From the IMG/VR virus record IMGVR_UViG_3300030677_000014, positions 1-34,223 of that record: a stretch of 34,223 nt of DNA; one strand, 5' to 3'. Both the position numbers and the translations under genes were made by a program. The notes under the pieces were generated by a model. It was given only the letters and a program-made list of their open reading frames with translations, was not told the origin of the DNA and did no database searches. Shown here piece after piece: positions 1 through 7,509 of the stretch (positions are counted from its first letter, which is position 1; every line of letters starts with the position of its first letter). The stretch is from a virus.

Positions 1-1614
1 CAACGCTCGGCGGATGTTGTAAATCCCAACCGGGTCCTGGCCCGACAGCAGGGCTTTGGCGTCCGTGGCGGCCATCGGGGCCAGCACGATAGACGGCGGC
101 AGTTCCATCGCCTTGTAGAACAGGCCGGGGTGGCGCTTGAAGCTCCGCATCTTCGTGTTCTCAAGCTGGATCATGTTCAGCGCTTCGTGGCTCTCGACCC
201 TCCATTCACAGTCGGCGGCGGCTGGCAGGGCATTGGACCCCCGCACGCCGCGTTCGCTGTCTTTGCCGGAGTGGGCGATCAGCAGGACGCCGCTGTTCCA
301 TTGCCGCTTGAGGGCGCGGCCGAAGTCGATGAACTTCCTCACGTCTTCGGACTTGTTCTCGGTCTGCTCGCCGTGCATCGTGTAAGCGTAGGTGTCGATC
401 ACGATAAGGCCCGGCACGGGTCCCTGTTCCTTCATCGCCGCGCACCAGTCATCGATCTCGGCCTGAATGGCCATGTCCGGCCACTCCGTGGCGATGGTCA
501 TGTGGTCGGTCTGCTTCTGGTGAGCGTTCTCCCAAGCCTTCGTCCTGAAGTGGGCAAGGTCATCCTCGCCTTCCCCGGCGTAGTACAGAACCTCGTGGCC
601 TTGGGCCTGGAGATCGAGCGACCATTTCACGGCCACGTGGGTCTTGCCGACGTGCTGCGGCCCATAGAGGACTGAGATGGCTCGGGCCGGCAGGATGTCC
701 GGGATTAGGAAGCTGGGTGGAGGTAGTTCACGCAGTTCCTTGATGGTCCACCGCTTGAACCGCCGTACTTCGGGCTCCTGCTTCTCGGGCAACAGGTCCT
801 TGAACGTGTCAGTCGCCGAGATCGCTTCTTCCTCTGCATACGGCGTGTCATAGTCCTCCATGTGGAGGACAGTGCAGCGCTCGATCTCGTATTCTGGCAG
901 GGGGTCGGGCTGGAGCATGTTCCGCTCAAGCATGAGCGCCATTGCCGTCTCGGTGCTGAGGCCACAAGCCAGCAGCATACCCGCCTCGCTGGTCATGCTG
1001 GCGTTCCGAGACCCGAAGTCCCAATTCGGACGCTTGTCCAGCCACGCCTTGGCCCGTGCCAGATTGTGTGGCTTGTCGAGATCAACCCGAGCGCCGGTGT
1101 CTTCCCGGCTGCGGCGTGTACACATCTCGCTTATCCACGGTGGAAGGTCCGCGATGGGCGTGTCGTCGGCGACGTAGGCCACCCCGTTCACGACGGACGG
1201 AGGCACGCAGATGTAGCTGTCATCACCGCGCGTGTCGATCCCAGGCCCGAGCATGTTGCCGGCTGACGGAGGAAGATGGCCGCGATAGAGCCGGTGCCTG
1301 CCGCCGCGTGGGGTGGTATGAGTGCGGGTCGGGAGCGAGCCGTGTACACGCTCTAGCTCCTGGAAGTTCGCCTCGCCGTCGGGCGGGTCGGTGTCCACGA
1401 TCCCAATGCCAGCCGGCCCTGGATAGATTGCCACGTTGCGGTCTGGGTCTTGCGTCCACCATGCATCTATGGTAGCAATATCCGTGGTGGCGTCGAGAAA
1501 GCCTCGGCTACCCTTCAGGGGTTTCTTGGTTCCGGGAGTACACGGAAAGACCGGAAGCCCGCGTGCGGCCCAATCAAGAGCGGCCTGATGTAGCGGTGAT
1601 TTTTCTGTGGACAT
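1..1614 (-). CDS. Primase-polymerase fused to RecA/RepA-like helicase ATPase (3' end outside window)
   Basis: This reading frame stays open for 538 residues from an ATG at 1614 to the left edge, so the C-terminus is missing. Residues about 10-165 resemble the bifunctional primase/polymerase N-terminal domain: a DTD metal motif (74-76), PRGGRH (102-107) and GIDTRGDD followed by VPPS (125-140). Residues about 300-480 form a RepA/AAA_25-type ATPase with Walker A GPQHVGKT (318-325), Walker B LIVID (403-407) and RGVRGSNAL (455-463). Such fusions prime DNA synthesis and unwind the fork in phages and plasmids. The AAGGAGGA element just upstream supports the start. It is the only left-side gene on the minus strand and is divergent from the other replication genes. 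Two GTGTACAC palindromes lie inside it. Family assignment is by motif only, but the motifs are clear. Confidence 0.9.
   Translation of the reverse strand, partial: MSTEKSPLHQAALDWAARGLPVFPCTPGTKKPLKGSRGFLDATTDIATIDAWWTQDPDRNVAIYPGPAGIGIVDTDPPDGEANFQELERVHGSLPTRTHTTPRGGRHRLYRGHLPPSAGNMLGPGIDTRGDDSYICVPPSVVNGVAYVADDTPIADLPPWISEMCTRRSREDTGARVDLDKPHNLARAKAWLDKRPNWDFGSRNASMTSEAGMLLACGLSTETAMALMLERNMLQPDPLPEYEIERCTVLHMEDYDTPYAEEEAISATDTFKDLLPEKQEPEVRRFKRWTIKELRELPPPSFLIPDILPARAISVLYGPQHVGKTHVAVKWSLDLQAQGHEVLYYAGEGEDDLAHFRTKAWENAHQKQTDHMTIATEWPDMAIQAEIDDWCAAMKEQGPVPGLIVIDTYAYTMHGEQTENKSEDVRKFIDFGRALKRQWNSGVLLIAHSGKDSERGVRGSNALPAAADCEWRVESHEALNMIQLENTKMRSFKRHPGLFYKAMELPPSIVLAPMAATDAKALLSGQDPVGIYNIRRAL
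1116..1123. repeat. GTGTACAC palindrome, copy 1
   Basis: Inside the primase-helicase gene; flanks C and A; read as Cys-Thr on the minus strand. Confidence 0.9.
1342..1349. repeat. GTGTACAC palindrome, copy 2
   Basis: Inside the primase-helicase gene; full CGTGTACACG; read as Val-His on the minus strand. Confidence 0.9.
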
Positions 1615-1672
1615 GGGTCCTCCTTGGGCGTAGAGTGCGACCTGTAGACCCGTTTTGTCAAGAGGTTTTCCG
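1615..1672. promoter_or_regulatory. Divergent intergenic region, possible promoter
   Basis: Fifty-eight bases separate the divergent primase-helicase gene and the first plus-strand gene. On the minus strand a perfect TTGACA lies at complement(1656-1661), but no good -10 follows at 17 bases; ACTCTA at a 19-base spacing is the best alternative. The minus-strand ribosome-binding site AAGGAGGA lies at about 1619-1626 and the plus-strand AGAGG at 1661-1665. Position favours a control region, but the promoter itself is weakly supported. Confidence 0.35.
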
Positions 1673-1990
1673 ATGAGCCAGCAGTTGTTTACCCGGATCA
1701 AGCGTGCCGCGCCGGGAGCCGTGATCGTGTACACGCTTCCCGAGATGGCCCAGGCCCATCAGGCTTGGAGAACTGGGGAAGTGCTGCTATATCAGCGGGA
1801 GATCGGGTGGAACAGCAACGCCACCGCCCGCCGCTTCGAGCACTGCGCTCTGAAGCTGTCCCCACTCGCCGCCCGCTTCGTCGAGGCGGTATCAGCAGGA
1901 AAATTCGTCCATGCCAATGCACCCAAAGCTGCTCGCAGCCGCGTTCCTAAGGTGGCGTCGCGCCCGGTCGCTGGACAAGCCGGTCTTTGA
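1673..1990 (+). CDS. Unknown small basic protein, first gene of plus-strand block
   Basis: This gene encodes a 105-residue protein that I do not recognise. The ATG at 1673 is preferred over an upstream in-frame TTG at 1655 because AGAGG lies 7 bases before it. The central part is mixed alpha-type. The last 30 residues are Ala/Arg/Lys-rich and look like a disordered basic tail that could contact nucleic acid; that is inference only. The start of the gene contains a full CGTGTACACG palindrome at 1726-1735. As the first plus-strand gene after the divergent region it is probably early expressed, which is where phages often carry host-takeover or anti-defence proteins. Confidence 0.65.
   Translation: MSQQLFTRIKRAAPGAVIVYTLPEMAQAHQAWRTGEVLLYQREIGWNSNATARRFEHCALKLSPLAARFVEAVSAGKFVHANAPKAARSRVPKVASRPVAGQAGL
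1727..1734. repeat. GTGTACAC palindrome, copy 3
   Basis: Fifty-four bases after the start of the first plus-strand gene; full CGTGTACACG; read as Val-Tyr-Thr. Confidence 0.9.
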
Positions 1991-2168
1991 CCGTGGCCGG
2001 GAAGTCACGGCCCTCTTCTATGACCCCGACTTCAACGGGCTCGCGACCGGCATCCATCGCACAGAAAAGGATCGCCGCGTACCCCGGAACACTGTCACCG
2101 CAGTCATTTGTGGGGACCCTTCCCCCGAACGATCCGCTCTTGGGAGAGCCCATCATGACGACGAATAA
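1911..2168 (+). CDS. Unknown small protein overlapping both neighbours
   Basis: This is an 85-residue reading frame that overlaps the previous gene by 80 bases and the next by 14 bases, in other frames. No family is recognised. The stretch 1991-2090 has very GC-rich third codon positions in this frame, as true genes here do, and it would otherwise be an unexplained 165-base gap; these are the reasons for calling it. Start choice is uncertain: ATG at 1911 or 1917, with only a weak CAGGAAA upstream. The C-terminus ends in His/Asp/Glu-rich residues. It could be translated by coupling to the upstream gene. Confidence 0.5.
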   Translation: MPMHPKLLAAAFLRWRRARSLDKPVFDRGREVTALFYDPDFNGLATGIHRTEKDRRVPRNTVTAVICGDPSPERSALGRAHHDDE

Positions 2169-2415
2169 AGCTGTCCACCGTCTCCAAGAGGCGGTCAAGC
2201 GCTGCAACACGTCGCCCTTCTACATGCGGCTTGTGCTTCACGAGTTCGGGATCGCGGTGCGGGCGTCGTGTACACAGAATGGCGTCAACTTTGGCGATCA
2301 GTACGTCGTGTCCTGGGAAGACCTGGAGAACGCGAACGCCAACGTCCTGATCTATGCAATCGAGCGTGTCGAGAAGGACCTTGACGCCGTCATTCACCCG
2401 AAGGAGACCACCTGA
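2155..2415 (+). CDS. Unknown 86-residue protein
   Basis: This is a compact 86-residue acidic protein of unknown function with predicted helices at both ends and a central segment containing VSWEDLENA. The ATG at 2155 is chosen over the more distant upstream GTG/TTG options because GGGAGA lies 6 bases before it. It contains a GTGTACAC palindrome (2268-2275), read here as Cys-Thr. Its stop overlaps the next start in TGATG, so the two genes are probably translationally coupled. Its place in the early cluster suggests an accessory role, which is inference. Confidence 0.65.
   Translation: MTTNKAVHRLQEAVKRCNTSPFYMRLVLHEFGIAVRASCTQNGVNFGDQYVVSWEDLENANANVLIYAIERVEKDLDAVIHPKETT
2268..2275. repeat. 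GTGTACAC palindrome, copy 4
   Basis: Inside the 86-residue gene; flanks C and A; read as Cys-Thr. Confidence 0.9.
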
Positions 2416-2606
2416 TGGAAGGCCAGAAGACCCCCCGTCGCCTGTCGTGGGAGACGGCGTTCACTATGATGCGCGAGGCTAACTCCCTCGCATCGGCCCA
2501 GGCCGGGGCGTTCCGGCAGCACGGAACTCCGGCTCGTAAGCACCACGTCGCCCACTCACGCGGCATGGTCGGTGAGCGGCTGCGTCGAGCGAGGGACTTG
2601 GGGTGA
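2415..2606 (+). CDS. Unknown 63-residue basic protein
   Basis: This encodes a 63-residue, Arg/His-rich protein with no recognised domain. Its ATG shares a base with the preceding stop (TGATG), and its stop overlaps the GTG start of the helicase gene (GTGA), so it is locked into a coupled series. Third positions are GC-rich as in neighbouring genes. The residue mix (RRLS near the start, RLRRARDLG at the end) would suit a nucleic-acid-binding or partner peptide, but nothing specific can be said. Confidence 0.55.
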   Translation: MEGQKTPRRLSWETAFTMMREANSLASAQAGAFRQHGTPARKHHVAHSRGMVGERLRRARDLG

Positions 2607-4258
2607 TCCTCGACTGGTACCCTTCAACAATGAGCTACGTCCTCACCGTCCCTCGGGGCGATGCGGACGTGCTCGCCCTTATGCAGGAGCACGGCTTTGA
2701 CTACTCGACCGCCGCCTCTACGTCCGCGAAGGCCGTCCTCTATACGCGGGAACCTTATGCCGCCGTCGCGTTCTTCGACTATGGGTCGGACGCCGCGAAG
2801 GCCAACCTCGCTCGCTTACACGAAGAGGTTGAACTGTCCTGGGCCAAGACCTCTGACGCCCACATATCGTGCCCGGCCGATCAGCAACTTGCGCCCTTCC
2901 AGAAGGCGGGGGTTGAGTATGCCCGCCGCCGAAAGAATACACTATTCGGCGATGTACCGGGCCTTGGCAAGACGCCGGAAGCGATTTGCGTCGCCAATGA
3001 GATACAGGCTAAGCGGGTTCTGATCCTCTGCCCCGCGAACATCCGGCTCCAGTGGCAGGCGAAGATCAGAGAGTGGACCACCATGAAGTGGCCCTACATC
3101 ATTCACCCGATCTTGCATGGCAAGCACGGGGTTCACCCCAAGGCGCACTGGACGATCTGTTCCTATGACCTCGCACGTTCACCGGCAATCGGTAAGGCAC
3201 TTGCAAAAGGTCGCTATGACCTTGGCATTTTCGATGAAGCCCACTACCTCAAGACTATCGACAGCCTCAGAACCCGCGCGGTCTTCGGGCGGCATGATGG
3301 AGCAGCTACCACAATATCTGCCCTGGCTGATTGCTGCGATGTCCTTGTGGCTCTCACCGGCACTCCCCTTCCTAACCGCCCTCGGGAGGCATACACCCTC
3401 GCCCGTGGTCTCTGCTTCGACGCCATCGACTGGATGTCCGAGGACAGTTTCCGCGAACGCTTCAACCCATCTCAGACCATAACTCGCATTGACCCGGAGA
3501 CGGGCAAGACGAAGGTCTTCGTAGACGAAAGGTCTGGCCGCCATGGCGAACTTCAATCTCGGCTTCGTTCAAATTTCATGGTCCGAAGAGAAAAGCACGG
3601 ACCTGAGGGGGTGGGATATCAACTTGGGATCGTGGGCGCGCCTGAGTTGGACATTGTTCGTGTGGAAGAAACAACTGCCATCAAGCAAGCGCTCGCAGCA
3701 GAACGACTTCTGGACATTGACCCTGAGGATTGGGAAGGAACAGATAAAGCTTTCGGGGGAGAGATCGCCACCGTCCGCCGCCTCATGGGAGTTGCGGTTG
3801 CTCCCCAAGCTGCCGAATACGTAGACATGCTTCTGCGGGGCGGTGAGCGGAAGCTTGTTGTCTTCGCGCACCACCGGGAAGTTCTCGACATCATCTGTGA
3901 GAAGCTGCATCGCTGGGGCGTCCGCCGGATCGACGGCTCAACGTCGCCCAACAACCGGCAGAAGCTCGTAGACGCGTTCGTGGACAGCAAGGAGGGCGGA
4001 GTGCTGGTCTGCAACACCATCGCCGCCGGCACAGGCACCGACCGTCTCCAAGAGGTATGTGACCACGTGATCCTGGCCGAACCCGACTGGACGCCCGGCG
4101 TGAACCAACAGGCTATCGACCGGATCGACCGGGGCGGCCAGCACAACCGGGTCCAGGGCGATCTTCTGGTGGCTCCCGGATCGTTCGCTGAAAAAGTTCT
4201 TGCATCTGCCATTCGGAAGTTGCACAATACGCACAAGGCGCTCGACCGCCGTATGTAA
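2603..4258 (+). CDS. SNF2/SMARCAL1-like superfamily 2 DNA helicase
   Basis: This is a 551-residue SF2 ATPase. The motifs are in order: Q-like region near 95-100, Walker A GDVPGLGKT (116-124), DEAH (211-214), LTGTP (251-255), IDGSTS in the second RecA lobe, and motif VI QQAIDRIDRGGQ (502-513). Such phage proteins remodel replication forks or strip proteins from DNA, and they commonly sit beside phage polymerase and DUF2800/DUF2815 genes, as here. The GTG at 2603 overlaps the preceding stop; an ATG at 2630 would remove nine residues and is an alternative. The segment 3540-3800 looks less GC-rich than the rest, perhaps an older insertion or relaxed region. Confidence 0.9.
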   Translation: MILDWYPSTMSYVLTVPRGDADVLALMQEHGFDYSTAASTSAKAVLYTREPYAAVAFFDYGSDAAKANLARLHEEVELSWAKTSDAHISCPADQQLAPFQKAGVEYARRRKNTLFGDVPGLGKTPEAICVANEIQAKRVLILCPANIRLQWQAKIREWTTMKWPYIIHPILHGKHGVHPKAHWTICSYDLARSPAIGKALAKGRYDLGIFDEAHYLKTIDSLRTRAVFGRHDGAATTISALADCCDVLVALTGTPLPNRPREAYTLARGLCFDAIDWMSEDSFRERFNPSQTITRIDPETGKTKVFVDERSGRHGELQSRLRSNFMVRREKHGPEGVGYQLGIVGAPELDIVRVEETTAIKQALAAERLLDIDPEDWEGTDKAFGGEIATVRRLMGVAVAPQAAEYVDMLLRGGERKLVVFAHHREVLDIICEKLHRWGVRRIDGSTSPNNRQKLVDAFVDSKEGGVLVCNTIAAGTGTDRLQEVCDHVILAEPDWTPGVNQQAIDRIDRGGQHNRVQGDLLVAPGSFAEKVLASAIRKLHNTHKALDRRM

Positions 4259-4274
4259 TCCCAAGGAGAAGACC

Positions 4275-4931
4275 ATGACTATCAATACCATGGTCGTCCG
4301 ACTGACGGACGGCCTGAAGTCGCCAATCGACTACGCCCCCAACCGGGTCTATGACATCTCGGCGACAATCGACAACCCGACGCCAGATACGCTGGAGCAC
4401 ACGATCACCATGATCCGTGACGCGGGCAACCGCTACCTCAGCAACACCCGCGTCGTCAGTGTGTCGCAGGAGATCGGACTGCCGGGCTCCCCCGAGCACG
4501 CCGAAGCTCTGAAGACGCGCAAGCCCCGGAAGCCGGCCACGCCGGCGGCGGACCCAATGGCCGAGCACGTCATCCTCAATGACCCGCACGTCATCGAGCA
4601 CATCGCCGAGAACAAGGCCGATCTGATCGTCCAGCCGAACGACACGGACATGACCCGGCCGCGCGAGCCGATCCAGCCCGAGCCGGCCATCATCGAGCAG
4701 GATGATCTGGCTGACGTGCTCGGCGCGGCCCCGGCCATCACTGACGAGCAACTCGGCCAGATCGTCCGTCGGCGCAACGCCGAGCTTGGCGAGACCGGCC
4801 CGCAACTGATCCGTGGGCTGCTCAATTCCTACAACCCCGAGCCCGAGACCAGGGTGTTCCAACTGAAGGAACTGACGCAGTCGGATCGCTCCGGCTTCCT
4901 GGACAAGCTCAACCAACTCCAAGGAGCCTGA
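4275..4931 (+). CDS. Unknown 218-residue phage protein
   Basis: The product is 218 residues and not recognised. The ATG at 4275 follows a strong AAGGAG at 4263-4268, so the longer frame from 4200, which overlaps the helicase gene, is rejected. The N-terminal ~75 residues look folded and beta-rich. Residues about 75-150 are Pro/Glu/Asp-rich and probably a flexible linker. The C-terminal ~65 residues look helical. It lies between the helicase and the Nmad5-like gene, with only one base before the next start. A replication-accessory role is possible from position alone. Confidence 0.75.
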   Translation: MTINTMVVRLTDGLKSPIDYAPNRVYDISATIDNPTPDTLEHTITMIRDAGNRYLSNTRVVSVSQEIGLPGSPEHAEALKTRKPRKPATPAADPMAEHVILNDPHVIEHIAENKADLIVQPNDTDMTRPREPIQPEPAIIEQDDLADVLGAAPAITDEQLGQIVRRRNAELGETGPQLIRGLLNSYNPEPETRVFQLKELTQSDRSGFLDKLNQLQGA

Positions 4932-4932
4932 T

Positions 4933-5448
4933 ATGACCCGTCTCACCAAAGACATGAAGAACCAGATCGTGCAAGCGGTGATCGCTGATCTGCCACCGCT
5001 GGTCGATAACTCTGAAGCCGTCCGAAAGGTGATCCAAGCTGTCGCGGTTGAGAGGCTGCCGCCGCTGATCCAACGCGCGTGGAAGGACAGTGCTACGCGG
5101 CCATGGATCAAGACGGGCTATCTGTTTACCGGCGAGACTACCGTCACCTTCCCCACGAATGAGGACGGCTATCACGCGGGTCGTTCACTTAGAGAGCATC
5201 TGCTCATCCAGGCTGCGATCCAAGCCGGCTATGATGCTCGGGCGCTTCGAGACAAGGCTGAAAGTGAGCTTCGGCGCGGGGTTGATCTCTGCACCACCGT
5301 CGAGCAGTTCAAGCGAGCGTTCCCCGATCTGGTCGCCTACCTGCCTGACACTCCGAAGGCTGCGGCGGCGAACCTGCCGGCTCAACTGAGCACGATGGCC
5401 GCTCTCAAAGCCGCCGGCTTCCCTAAGGAGGAAGAGCCATGCACGTAA
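4933..5448 (+). CDS. Nmad5-like (nucleotide modification associated domain 5) protein, tentative
   Basis: The product is 171 residues. The opening RLTKDMKNQIVQAVIAD, with an acidic/helical stretch and a C-terminal segment of the form TVEQFKRAFPDLVAYLP, resembles the layout of Nmad5-family phage proteins. Those are linked to nucleotide-modification gene clusters by context rather than by proven chemistry. I see no catalytic signature of my own to confirm this. The start overlaps nothing and follows AAGGAGCC. Another possibility is a generic phage helical protein. If the assignment holds, it would be the second modification-linked gene here along with the MazZ-like one. Confidence 0.5.
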   Translation: MTRLTKDMKNQIVQAVIADLPPLVDNSEAVRKVIQAVAVERLPPLIQRAWKDSATRPWIKTGYLFTGETTVTFPTNEDGYHAGRSLREHLLIQAAIQAGYDARALRDKAESELRRGVDLCTTVEQFKRAFPDLVAYLPDTPKAAAANLPAQLSTMAALKAAGFPKEEEPCT

Positions 5449-5666
5449 TCGTCCTTCTGCTCACCCTGTTCTTTGCCCCGATCAACGGTCAGCCCGAGAA
5501 CGTCAAGCTGATCGCGGTCGTGGCGCAAGACACCCCGGACAATCGTCAAGGGTGTCCCGTCGCCGCTGAAGTCGAGGTCCAGAAGCTCCGGGCCGCTGAC
5601 AAGACCATCATCGATATCGAGGCGTCGTGCCTCCTTGTCGAGAACCGGAAGGACAAAGCGGCATGA
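5439..5666 (+). CDS. Small secreted protein with signal peptide
   Basis: The product is 75 residues, with a hydrophobic N-terminus (residues 2-14) and a likely signal peptidase site after about residue 17. The mature part, about 57 residues, contains two cysteines (in QGCPV and EASCLL) that could form a disulfide in the periplasm. The ATG lies inside the end of the preceding gene after a very strong AAGGAGGAAG site. Its stop overlaps the next start (ATGA). A secreted protein inside a replication operon suggests an envelope task such as superinfection exclusion; that is inference. A spanin-like role is less likely given its distance from the endolysin. Confidence 0.7.
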   Translation: MHVIVLLLTLFFAPINGQPENVKLIAVVAQDTPDNRQGCPVAAEVEVQKLRAADKTIIDIEASCLLVENRKDKAA

Positions 5667-5860
5667 TCCGTGTCATCGCTCTCCCACTGGCCTGTCTCGT
5701 CGCGTTCCTAGGGCTGACGATGATTGCTGGTCTCGCCGGGCTTTTATTGCCTGTCGTTTCCATCATCGTCGCCGCCGCGATCCTGCTTGCATTCTTGATC
5801 CTGCTCCTGGCCGGTGTCTATCTCGTGCTCGACTGGCTGCTAACCTGGGCGTTCGACTAA
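5663..5860 (+). CDS. Small membrane protein with two transmembrane helices
   Basis: This 65-residue protein is almost wholly hydrophobic, with two likely membrane helices (about residues 3-27 and 31-59) separated by a Pro-containing turn, and an acidic C-terminus (WAFD). The ATG at 5663 overlaps the stop of the secreted-protein gene by four bases, so the two are probably made together and may interact. Small two-helix proteins of this kind act as holins, superinfection-exclusion proteins or membrane anchors. Its position in the early/middle block argues against it being the main holin. The function is unknown. Confidence 0.7.
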   Translation: MIRVIALPLACLVAFLGLTMIAGLAGLLLPVVSIIVAAAILLAFLILLLAGVYLVLDWLLTWAFD

Positions 5861-5864
5861 TCCT

Positions 5865-7079
5865 ATGCCAACAGGACGTGTACACGCGCGGCCCGTCCAC
5901 TCTCCGCTGGGTGCAAGCTCGGCGGAGAGATGGATGAACTGCCCCGGCTCGACGCTGCTCCTGAACATACTGGAGCTTCCCGAGACCGACGAACCCGACT
6001 ACCGGGCTGAAGGCACGGCAGGGCACGAGGCCGCCGCCGTCTGCCTCAACGAGGTGCTGGACGCGTGGGAGGTCATGCACCGCACCTTCAGTGGCGTGGT
6101 CATCAACCAAGAACTCGCCGATGCGATCCAGGTCTATATCGACTACGTGCGGGGCCTGAACGCGGTTGAGTTCTGGGTCGAGTACAGCATCAGCGCACCT
6201 GTTCACGAAAAGTTCTATGGCACCCTAGATTTCGGCTGCGTCGTCCCTCGGGTCAGCCTGGAGCCGGGGGCTTGCCCGCCGCGCTTCAACACCAACGTGG
6301 TACGCGTGGTGGACCTGAAGATGGGAAAGGGGATCGTGGTCGAGGTCGCGGACAATCCACAGCTTAAGTATTACGCTGGCGGGCTGATCTCTCACCACCC
6401 CGAGTGGCTGGATGACATGCCGGTCATCCTGGCCATCTGTCAGCCCCGCGTGGACTGGCACCCTGACGGCGTGATCCGTGAATGGGAGACGACCGTCGGT
6501 GAAATTCGGGCGTGGCTGCATGACGAACTTGTACCGGCCATGCTACGCGCCGAGTACGATGACGAGCTTAACCCTGGCCCATGGTGCAGGTTCTGCCCGG
6601 CCAAGCTTATCTGTCCGATGCTCACGGGGCTGGCACGCGCCGCCGCCCTAGCGAACCCGAAAGAGGTTCCGCACCTGACAGACGAACGGCTGGCGAAGGA
6701 CTACCAGTACCGGGAAGCCATCAAGTTCTACCTCAAGGCCCAGGAAGACGAGACCCTCCGACGCGCGATGAAGGGGGCGACGTTGCCCGGCATCAAGCTG
6801 GTGACGAAGAAAGCCTTCCGCGTGTACACGCCTCAGGGGCAGAAGCTGGCCCCGGCCCTGTTCGGCGATGACGCCTATGAGGACCGGAAGCTGAAGTCTC
6901 CGCCCGAGTTGGAGAAGCTCGGCCCCGAGGCCAAGGACTTCGTCAAGGAGCACGCGTACAAACCTGACACGGGTCTCACGATTGCGCTTGACACGGACCC
7001 CCGCCAGTCTGTTAAGGTGTCTACAGCAACCGAGACCTTCGGTGCAGCCCTTTCAAAACTCCAAGGAACCAAGCAATGA
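5865..7079 (+). CDS. DUF2800 RecB/Cas4-like Fe-S nuclease
   Basis: This is a 404-residue PD-(D/E)XK nuclease of the DUF2800 family. Visible elements are EGTAGHE (49-55), GTLDFG with D122, VVDLKMGKG with the D150/K152 pair, and QLKYYAGG (166-173). Four cysteines (C26, C241, C244, C250) are spaced as in Cas4/AddB Fe-S clusters. Such enzymes trim DNA ends, probably feeding recombination or replication. It stands next to the DUF2815 ssDNA-binding gene and upstream of the polymerase, the usual phage arrangement. The ATG at 5865 lies four bases after the previous stop. Two CGTGTACACG palindromes fall within it, one at codons 5-7. Confidence 0.88.
   Translation: MPTGRVHARPVHSPLGASSAERWMNCPGSTLLLNILELPETDEPDYRAEGTAGHEAAAVCLNEVLDAWEVMHRTFSGVVINQELADAIQVYIDYVRGLNAVEFWVEYSISAPVHEKFYGTLDFGCVVPRVSLEPGACPPRFNTNVVRVVDLKMGKGIVVEVADNPQLKYYAGGLISHHPEWLDDMPVILAICQPRVDWHPDGVIREWETTVGEIRAWLHDELVPAMLRAEYDDELNPGPWCRFCPAKLICPMLTGLARAAALANPKEVPHLTDERLAKDYQYREAIKFYLKAQEDETLRRAMKGATLPGIKLVTKKAFRVYTPQGQKLAPALFGDDAYEDRKLKSPPELEKLGPEAKDFVKEHAYKPDTGLTIALDTDPRQSVKVSTATETFGAALSKLQGTKQ
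5878..5885. repeat. GTGTACAC palindrome, copy 5
   Basis: At codons 5-7 of the DUF2800 nuclease gene, close to its start; full CGTGTACACG; read as Val-His. Confidence 0.9.
6822..6829. repeat. GTGTACAC palindrome, copy 6
   Basis: Late in the DUF2800 nuclease gene; full CGTGTACACG; read as Val-Tyr-Thr. Confidence 0.9.
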
Positions 7080-7447
7080 CCAAGCTCCGCCTCACCCTAA
7101 CCCTTCGCACGGCCACCATCGAAGACGATGGCTCGCTCACGCCCCGCGAAGAGACTGACTTTCAAATGCCGGACGTGTCGAACTTCGCCGCAGCCGGCGA
7201 TGCGGTGGTCGAGGCCATCGACACCTTGACCTGGAAGCTCGCCGGCATGGACACGCACCCCGTCGTCACCCGCATGGTGGGCTACAATCCGGACGGCTCG
7301 ATCCAACACTCGGCTGAGGGCGAGGCGAACGTGAACGCGCTCCTGGAAGAGAAAGCCAAGGAGATACAGGCGGCCATGCAATCCCGGATCGACGCGTTCA
7401 TCGGCGGCCAGCAGAAATCACTTGACAGCGTGATCCAGGAGAGCTAA
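7076..7447 (+). CDS. Unknown 123-residue protein between nuclease and ssDNA-binding genes
   Basis: The product is a 123-residue protein of unknown function, with an N-terminal beta-rich half (alternating Leu/Thr) and a C-terminal helical, Gln/Lys-rich half. Its ATG overlaps the nuclease stop (ATGA), indicating coupled translation and perhaps joint function with the nuclease. The last 26 bases carry a promoter candidate (TTGACA at 7422), and its TAA stop forms the first half of the -10 element. Genes in this position between DUF2800 and DUF2815 are common in phages but uncharacterised. Confidence 0.75.
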   Translation: MTKLRLTLTLRTATIEDDGSLTPREETDFQMPDVSNFAAAGDAVVEAIDTLTWKLAGMDTHPVVTRMVGYNPDGSIQHSAEGEANVNALLEEKAKEIQAAMQSRIDAFIGGQQKSLDSVIQES

Positions 7448-7450
7448 GCT
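7422..7450 (+). promoter_or_regulatory. Sigma70-type promoter for the ssDNA-binding gene
   Basis: TTGACA (7422-7427) is followed after exactly 17 bases by TAAGCT (7445-7450). The -10 overlaps the TAA stop of the preceding gene. The predicted transcript would start near 7457, directly before a small stem-loop, and give a leader of about 50 bases to the ATG at 7510. The same -35, spacer length and -10 recur at 13263-13291. Confidence 0.65.
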
Positions 7451-7460
7451 CCTGTCTGTT

Positions 7461-7474
7461 CCGGCAACTGCCGG
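7461..7474 (+). other. Small stem-loop at predicted 5' end of ssDNA-binding transcript
   Basis: CCGGC, AACT loop and GCCGG form a 5-bp hairpin a few bases after the predicted transcription start. Such 5' stem-loops can protect mRNA from decay. Only a weak T-rich stretch follows, so a terminator is less likely. Confidence 0.35.
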
Positions 7475-7509
7475 GTTCGTTCTAGCATAGCTAGTTAGGA
7501 GATACAGCC

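Noticed and set aside
4113-5111. 332-residue minus-strand frame
   Set aside because: It is opposite three plus-strand genes with good ribosome-binding sites, and no domain is seen.
6986-7020. TTGACA-like promoter near the end of the DUF2800 gene
   Set aside because: TTGACA is present, but the only TAAGGT-like -10 is 19 bases away, and the next gene is already coupled by ATGA.
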